DNA of 64,000 nt, from positions 1 through 64,000 of the forward strand of contig NZ_VOHA01000020.1 of NCBI RefSeq assembly GCF_007859315.1, given 5' to 3'. The DNA is from Reyranella sp. CPCC 100927 (GTDB taxonomy: Bacteria > Pseudomonadota > Alphaproteobacteria > Reyranellales > Reyranellaceae). The position numbers and the translations under genes are program-made. A model generated the notes under the pieces. It was not told the origin of the DNA. It saw nothing but the letters and a program-made list of their open reading frames with translations, and did not search any database. Below are positions 61,338 to 64,000 of this stretch, piece by piece (the first letter of the stretch is position 1; each line of letters opens with the position of its first letter).

Positions 61338-62053
61338 GTCCCACGGACCGCCGCCAGGGTGTGCGGCGCGCCCTGCATGGACTTGAGTCTCACCGCGATC
61401 GTGACGTGCACAAGCAGGAAAAGCGGCACCAGGGCTGCCGGTATCAGCGTCCAGGGCAGCGTGCCGATCGCTTGCGTCCCGGCCCCTTCCGTGAAGACGC
61501 GAAACGGCGTGCCGGGCGCCGACAACGCACCCAGCGATACGGCGCTCAGCAGATCCAGCGTGCCCAGCGCGTTCCAGGTGCCAAGCCAGATGGGACGCAC
61601 GCTGCCGCGCATCATCGTCATCACGAGCACAATCGCGGCGATGCCGACTGCAATGTCGCCCCAGCCGGCCGATGGCGCAAACGGTGCCGACAGCCGTCCC
61701 TCGGCCGCCAGCAACAGGAAGAAGATGCCGACAAGCCGCGTCGCGTTCACGCCGACCAAAGCGGCAAGCGGCACGGCCAGCAGGGCCTCACGGAAGCCCG
61801 GCAGCAGCCGCCAGCCGCCAAACAACAGGGCGAGCATCGACACGAGCAGCAATACGGGCACAGGCACCGGTCCCGTTGCTCCCGGTGCGAGGCCGCCCGA
61901 CACCGCGACCAGGATGATCGCCGCCGGCCAGAGCGCCGCGACCGCACAGGCAACCAGTTTTGTCGGTCGCGATAGCGGCGAGAGGCCGACCAGCAGGCCG
62001 ACGATGGCTGCGTAGATCGCCGTGATGACGATCGCCCCGATGATATCGAGCAT
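61334..62053 (-). CDS. Hypothetical integral membrane protein
   Basis: This 239-aa protein has about seven hydrophobic segments and no recognised family. Notable polar patches are FAPSAGWGDIAVG and RPIWLGTWNALGTLDLLSAV. GGGAGGAG precedes ATG 62053. It diverges from the MarR gene, and the operator at 62073-62096 lies directly upstream of it, so it is likely the MarR protein's target. It may move or sense the MarR ligand; this is inference. Confidence 0.75.
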   Translation of the reverse strand: MLDIIGAIVITAIYAAIVGLLVGLSPLSRPTKLVACAVAALWPAAIILVAVSGGLAPGATGPVPVPVLLLVSMLALLFGGWRLLPGFREALLAVPLAALVGVNATRLVGIFFLLLAAEGRLSAPFAPSAGWGDIAVGIAAIVLVMTMMRGSVRPIWLGTWNALGTLDLLSAVSLGALSAPGTPFRVFTEGAGTQAIGTLPWTLIPAALVPLFLLVHVTIAVRLKSMQGAPHTLAAVRGT

Positions 62054-62072
62054 GTGACTCCTCCCGAAATCC

Positions 62073-62096
62073 ATATATCTGTAGTTACAGATATAT
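62073..62096. promoter_or_regulatory. Perfect inverted repeat, probable MarR operator
   Basis: ATATATCTGTA (62073-62083) and TACAGATATAT (62086-62096) are perfect 11-bp arms with a 2-bp centre. A further half site TACAGATA occurs at 62149-62156. The sites lie between the membrane-protein gene and the MarR gene and would block both promoters. Confidence 0.75.
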
Positions 62097-62179
62097 GCGC
62101 TTGATTGATGCCCGCGGAAAATTGACGTCCAACGATAGAGGATGCATATACAGATAAATCACTTGAACGGACGAAGTCA

Positions 62180-62674
62180 ATGCCATCCCGGGACCGCAAG
62201 CCGGCCAGCGGCGCCATGAAACTCGATGTCGACCTGCGGCATCTGCTGGGCTGCACCTGCTTCAGCCTGCGGCGCGCGGCGCGGCAGGTTACGCAGATCT
62301 ATGACCACATGCTGGCGCCGGCCCAACTCACCGCCAATCAGTTCACGCTGCTGGTCCAGCTCTACGGTTTTGCCGCGGCCGGGCGACCAGGCTTGTCGAT
62401 CGGCATGCTGGCCGAGCGCGTCGGCATGGATCCGACGACGTTGACCCGCAACCTGCAGCCGTTGGAGGCGCAGGACCTCGTGGGCCGCGCCGCCAACCCC
62501 GACGACGGCCGCAGCCGCATCATCACCATCACCGACAAAGGGTTCCGCCGTCTACAGAAGGCGGTACCGCTCTGGCAGCGGGCGCAGACGCATGTCACGG
62601 AGGCCCTGGGCGAACAGAACCTGCTGGCCCTGAAAGGCTTTCTCGATCTGTCCTTCGAACGGCTGTCGGCTTAG
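62180..62674 (+). CDS. MarR-family transcriptional regulator
   Basis: This 164-aa protein has the winged helix GMLAERVGMDPTTLTRNLQP, then LVGRAANPDDGRSRIITITD with the DDGR wing, near residues 75-115. Flanking helices give the dimer. It diverges from the membrane-protein gene over the TACAGATA-type operators. Confidence 0.9.
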   Translation: MPSRDRKPASGAMKLDVDLRHLLGCTCFSLRRAARQVTQIYDHMLAPAQLTANQFTLLVQLYGFAAAGRPGLSIGMLAERVGMDPTTLTRNLQPLEAQDLVGRAANPDDGRSRIITITDKGFRRLQKAVPLWQRAQTHVTEALGEQNLLALKGFLDLSFERLSA

Positions 62675-62722
62675 CCGCGGCAACGCACCAGGCCGACGCT
62701 TCCACGTGCCGGCCGCTCTACC

Positions 62723-63334
62723 TCAGCGCGTGTAAATCCAGCCCGGCCCCGTCACGGGCCATTTGCCCTCGAAGCTCAGCCATTGCTGCGCAGCACCGGG
62801 CTTGTAGAGGCCGGGAATGTAGAGCTGGTTGAGGCGCCAAGCGCTGATGTCGTTGCGCGCCGCGATGTCGGTGCGCGTACGGTCGACAGCACCACGGGTT
62901 CCCTCCTGCATGCCCACGGCGCTGTTGGCCAGTCCGCGATAGGTCGCCAGCACACCCTGCGGGCGCGCCGCGATCAGCAGGTCCAGGGCCGAGCCCCACT
63001 CCGGCGGCACGCAGCACAGCACGCGCACCGCGCGGCTCAGTGCCACGCCGTGAACCTCGGAGAAGCGGATCAGGTGATCCAGTTCGCGGCGCTGCACCCA
63101 CCAGCCGCCGCCCATCACCCGCTGTGGGCCGTCCGCCTGGGTGCCGAAGCGGTAGATCGTTTCGCCCGGATGAAGGTCGAAGCGCACCGGGTTGATCATG
63201 CCGCCGTTCTGCAGGGCCAGGGTCTGATTGCCCTTGGGATCCAGCCACAGGAACTTGCTGGGATTGCGTTCAAGCCCCAGCGCCATCCGGCGGCTGGTCG
63301 GGTCGGCAAAATCGCTTTCGTTCAATGCCGGCAT
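62723..63334 (-). CDS. Conserved-looking protein of unknown function
   Basis: This 203-aa protein has a strong ribosome site (GGAGGTGAGG). I do not recognise a family. Features are an N-terminal Gly/Asn-rich beta-like part (GNQTLALQNGGMINPVRFDL), GGGWWVQRRELDHLIRFSE near residue 74-92, a helical RAVRVLCCVPPEWGSALDLL with adjacent Cys residues, and a Trp-rich end (WLSFEGKWPVTGPGWIYTR). No signal peptide or membrane helix is visible. It sits just downstream of prfB on the same strand, about 50 bp away. Confidence 0.7.
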   Translation of the reverse strand: MPALNESDFADPTSRRMALGLERNPSKFLWLDPKGNQTLALQNGGMINPVRFDLHPGETIYRFGTQADGPQRVMGGGWWVQRRELDHLIRFSEVHGVALSRAVRVLCCVPPEWGSALDLLIAARPQGVLATYRGLANSAVGMQEGTRGAVDRTRTDIAARNDISAWRLNQLYIPGLYKPGAAQQWLSFEGKWPVTGPGWIYTR

Positions 63335-63384
63335 GCCTCACCTCCATGAGCGCACGACGGCTGTGAGCGCGCCGGCGCCGTTGA

Positions 63385-64000
63385 TCAGGTGACCGTATCG
63401 GCCTGCTGGCCCACGCGTTGCGCCAGACTCGCGGCCATGAAGCCGTCGAGGTCACCGTCGAGCACCTTCTGTGGATCAGTACGCTCCACGCCCGTCCTCA
63501 GATCCTTCACCATTTGGTAAGGCTGCAGCACGTAGGAGCGGATCTGGTGGCCCCAGCCGATGTCGGTTTTGGCCGCTTCCTGGGCGAGCCGCTCGGCCTC
63601 GCGCTTTTGCAGCTCGACCTCGTACAGCCGCGCCTTCAGCATCTGCATCGCCTTGGCGCGGTTCTGGTGCTGCGAACGCTCCTGCTGGCAGGCGACGGCA
63701 ATGCCGCTGGGAAGGTGCGTGATGCGCACCGCCGAGTCGGTCTTGTTGATGTGCTGACCGCCGGCGCCGGAGGCACGGTAGGTATCGACCCGCAGATCCT
63801 TGTCGAGGACCTCGATCTCGATGTCGTCGTTGACCTCGGGGTAGGCCCAGACCGAGGCGAAGCTGGTGTGGCGTCGCGCGTTGGAGTCGAAGGGCGAAAT
63901 CCGCACCAACCGGTGCACGCCGCTTTCGGTCTTCAGCCAGCCATAGGCGTTGGGCCCGTCGATCTTCATGGCGCAGGATTTGATACCGGCACCCTCGCCC
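63385..64000 (-). CDS. prfB: Peptide chain release factor 2 (partial, runs off the right edge)
   Basis: About 205 C-terminal residues are present; the frame continues to the window end ([11 protein letters not shown] before the first in-window Met). The GGQ loop [20 protein letters not shown] is intact, and the flanking segments [20 protein letters not shown] and [16 protein letters not shown] are typical of RF2. It releases peptides at UGA and UAA stops. The codon-recognition domain and any programmed frameshift site lie outside the window. Confidence 0.97.
   Translation of the reverse strand, partial: GEGAGIKSCAMKIDGPNAYGWLKTESGVHRLVRISPFDSNARRHTSFASVWAYPEVNDDIEIEVLDKDLRVDTYRASGAGGQHINKTDSAVRITHLPSGIAVACQQERSQHQNRAKAMQMLKARLYEVELQKREAERLAQEAAKTDIGWGHQIRSYVLQPYQMVKDLRTGVERTDPQKVLDGDLDGFMAASLAQRVGQQADTVT

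Noticed and set aside
1-64000. CRISPR arrays, prophage, insertion sequences, tRNA or rRNA genes
   Set aside because: I saw no regularly spaced short direct repeats, no transposase or integrase motifs and no tRNA-like cloverleaf ends; small RNAs cannot be excluded by eye.

Overview
The window is 64 kb of high-GC, densely packed bacterial DNA. It suggests a soil- or water-type alphaproteobacterium. Reasons: the glnE-bcp pair, TadE/TadG-type envelope proteins, a good Pho box, many solute-binding proteins of the tripartite tricarboxylate (Bug/TTT) type, and many small catabolic operons each with its own GntR, LacI, MarR, LysR or AraC regulator. I cannot name the genus; a Reyranella/Rhodospirillales-like metabolic generalist is only a guess. 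I saw no rRNA, tRNA, CRISPR array, prophage or transposase.

Left part (0-16 kb): a LysR regulator diverges from an AidB-like acyl-CoA dehydrogenase, followed by an orphan Bug binding protein. Next is a five-gene sugar-type ABC operon on the minus strand (11127 down to 4193). It has two permeases, a periplasmic binding protein, a double-domain ATPase and two SMP-30/gluconolactonase-like domains, one fused directly to a permease. A MarR regulator plus a DHA2 efflux pump diverge from it across a palindrome-rich intergenic region. An esterase, an ornithine-cyclodeaminase-family protein and a degenerate receiver-like protein follow.

Centre-left (16-34 kb): a Pat-type N-acetyltransferase, then a Pho-box-preceded operon for 2-aminoethylphosphonate-type uptake and breakdown (binding protein, ATPase, fused permease, FAD oxidoreductase, phosphonatase PhnX). 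A broken ParDE toxin-antitoxin remnant follows. Then come a LacI regulator with twin operators in front of a PhyH dioxygenase and MFS transporter, the DgoK/DgoA galactonate pair, a protein with a histone-H1-like Lys/Ala tail, an MFS-methyltransferase pair with a divergent AraC regulator, and a flavin amine oxidase.

Centre (34-47.6 kb): mostly core genes. These are valS, a TadE/TadG pair, a large AsmA/YhdP-like envelope protein, glnE-bcp, a nitroreductase and a DUF1772-like membrane protein.

Right part (47.6-64 kb): a series of catabolic cassettes on the minus strand. They comprise a GntR/UTRA regulator with a Bug protein, an ECF sigma factor without an obvious anti-sigma gene, a luciferase-like monooxygenase, TauD plus a Bug protein, a GntR/FCD regulator, and an operon of N-acyl-D-amino-acid deacylase, CoA transferase and Bug protein. 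After these come a cupin plus 2-hydroxyacid dehydrogenase, an NHL-repeat protein, a MarR regulator facing a membrane protein across a clear operator, an unknown 203-aa protein, and prfB running off the right edge. Four copies of a large palindromic repeat lie between genes, in two loop types.
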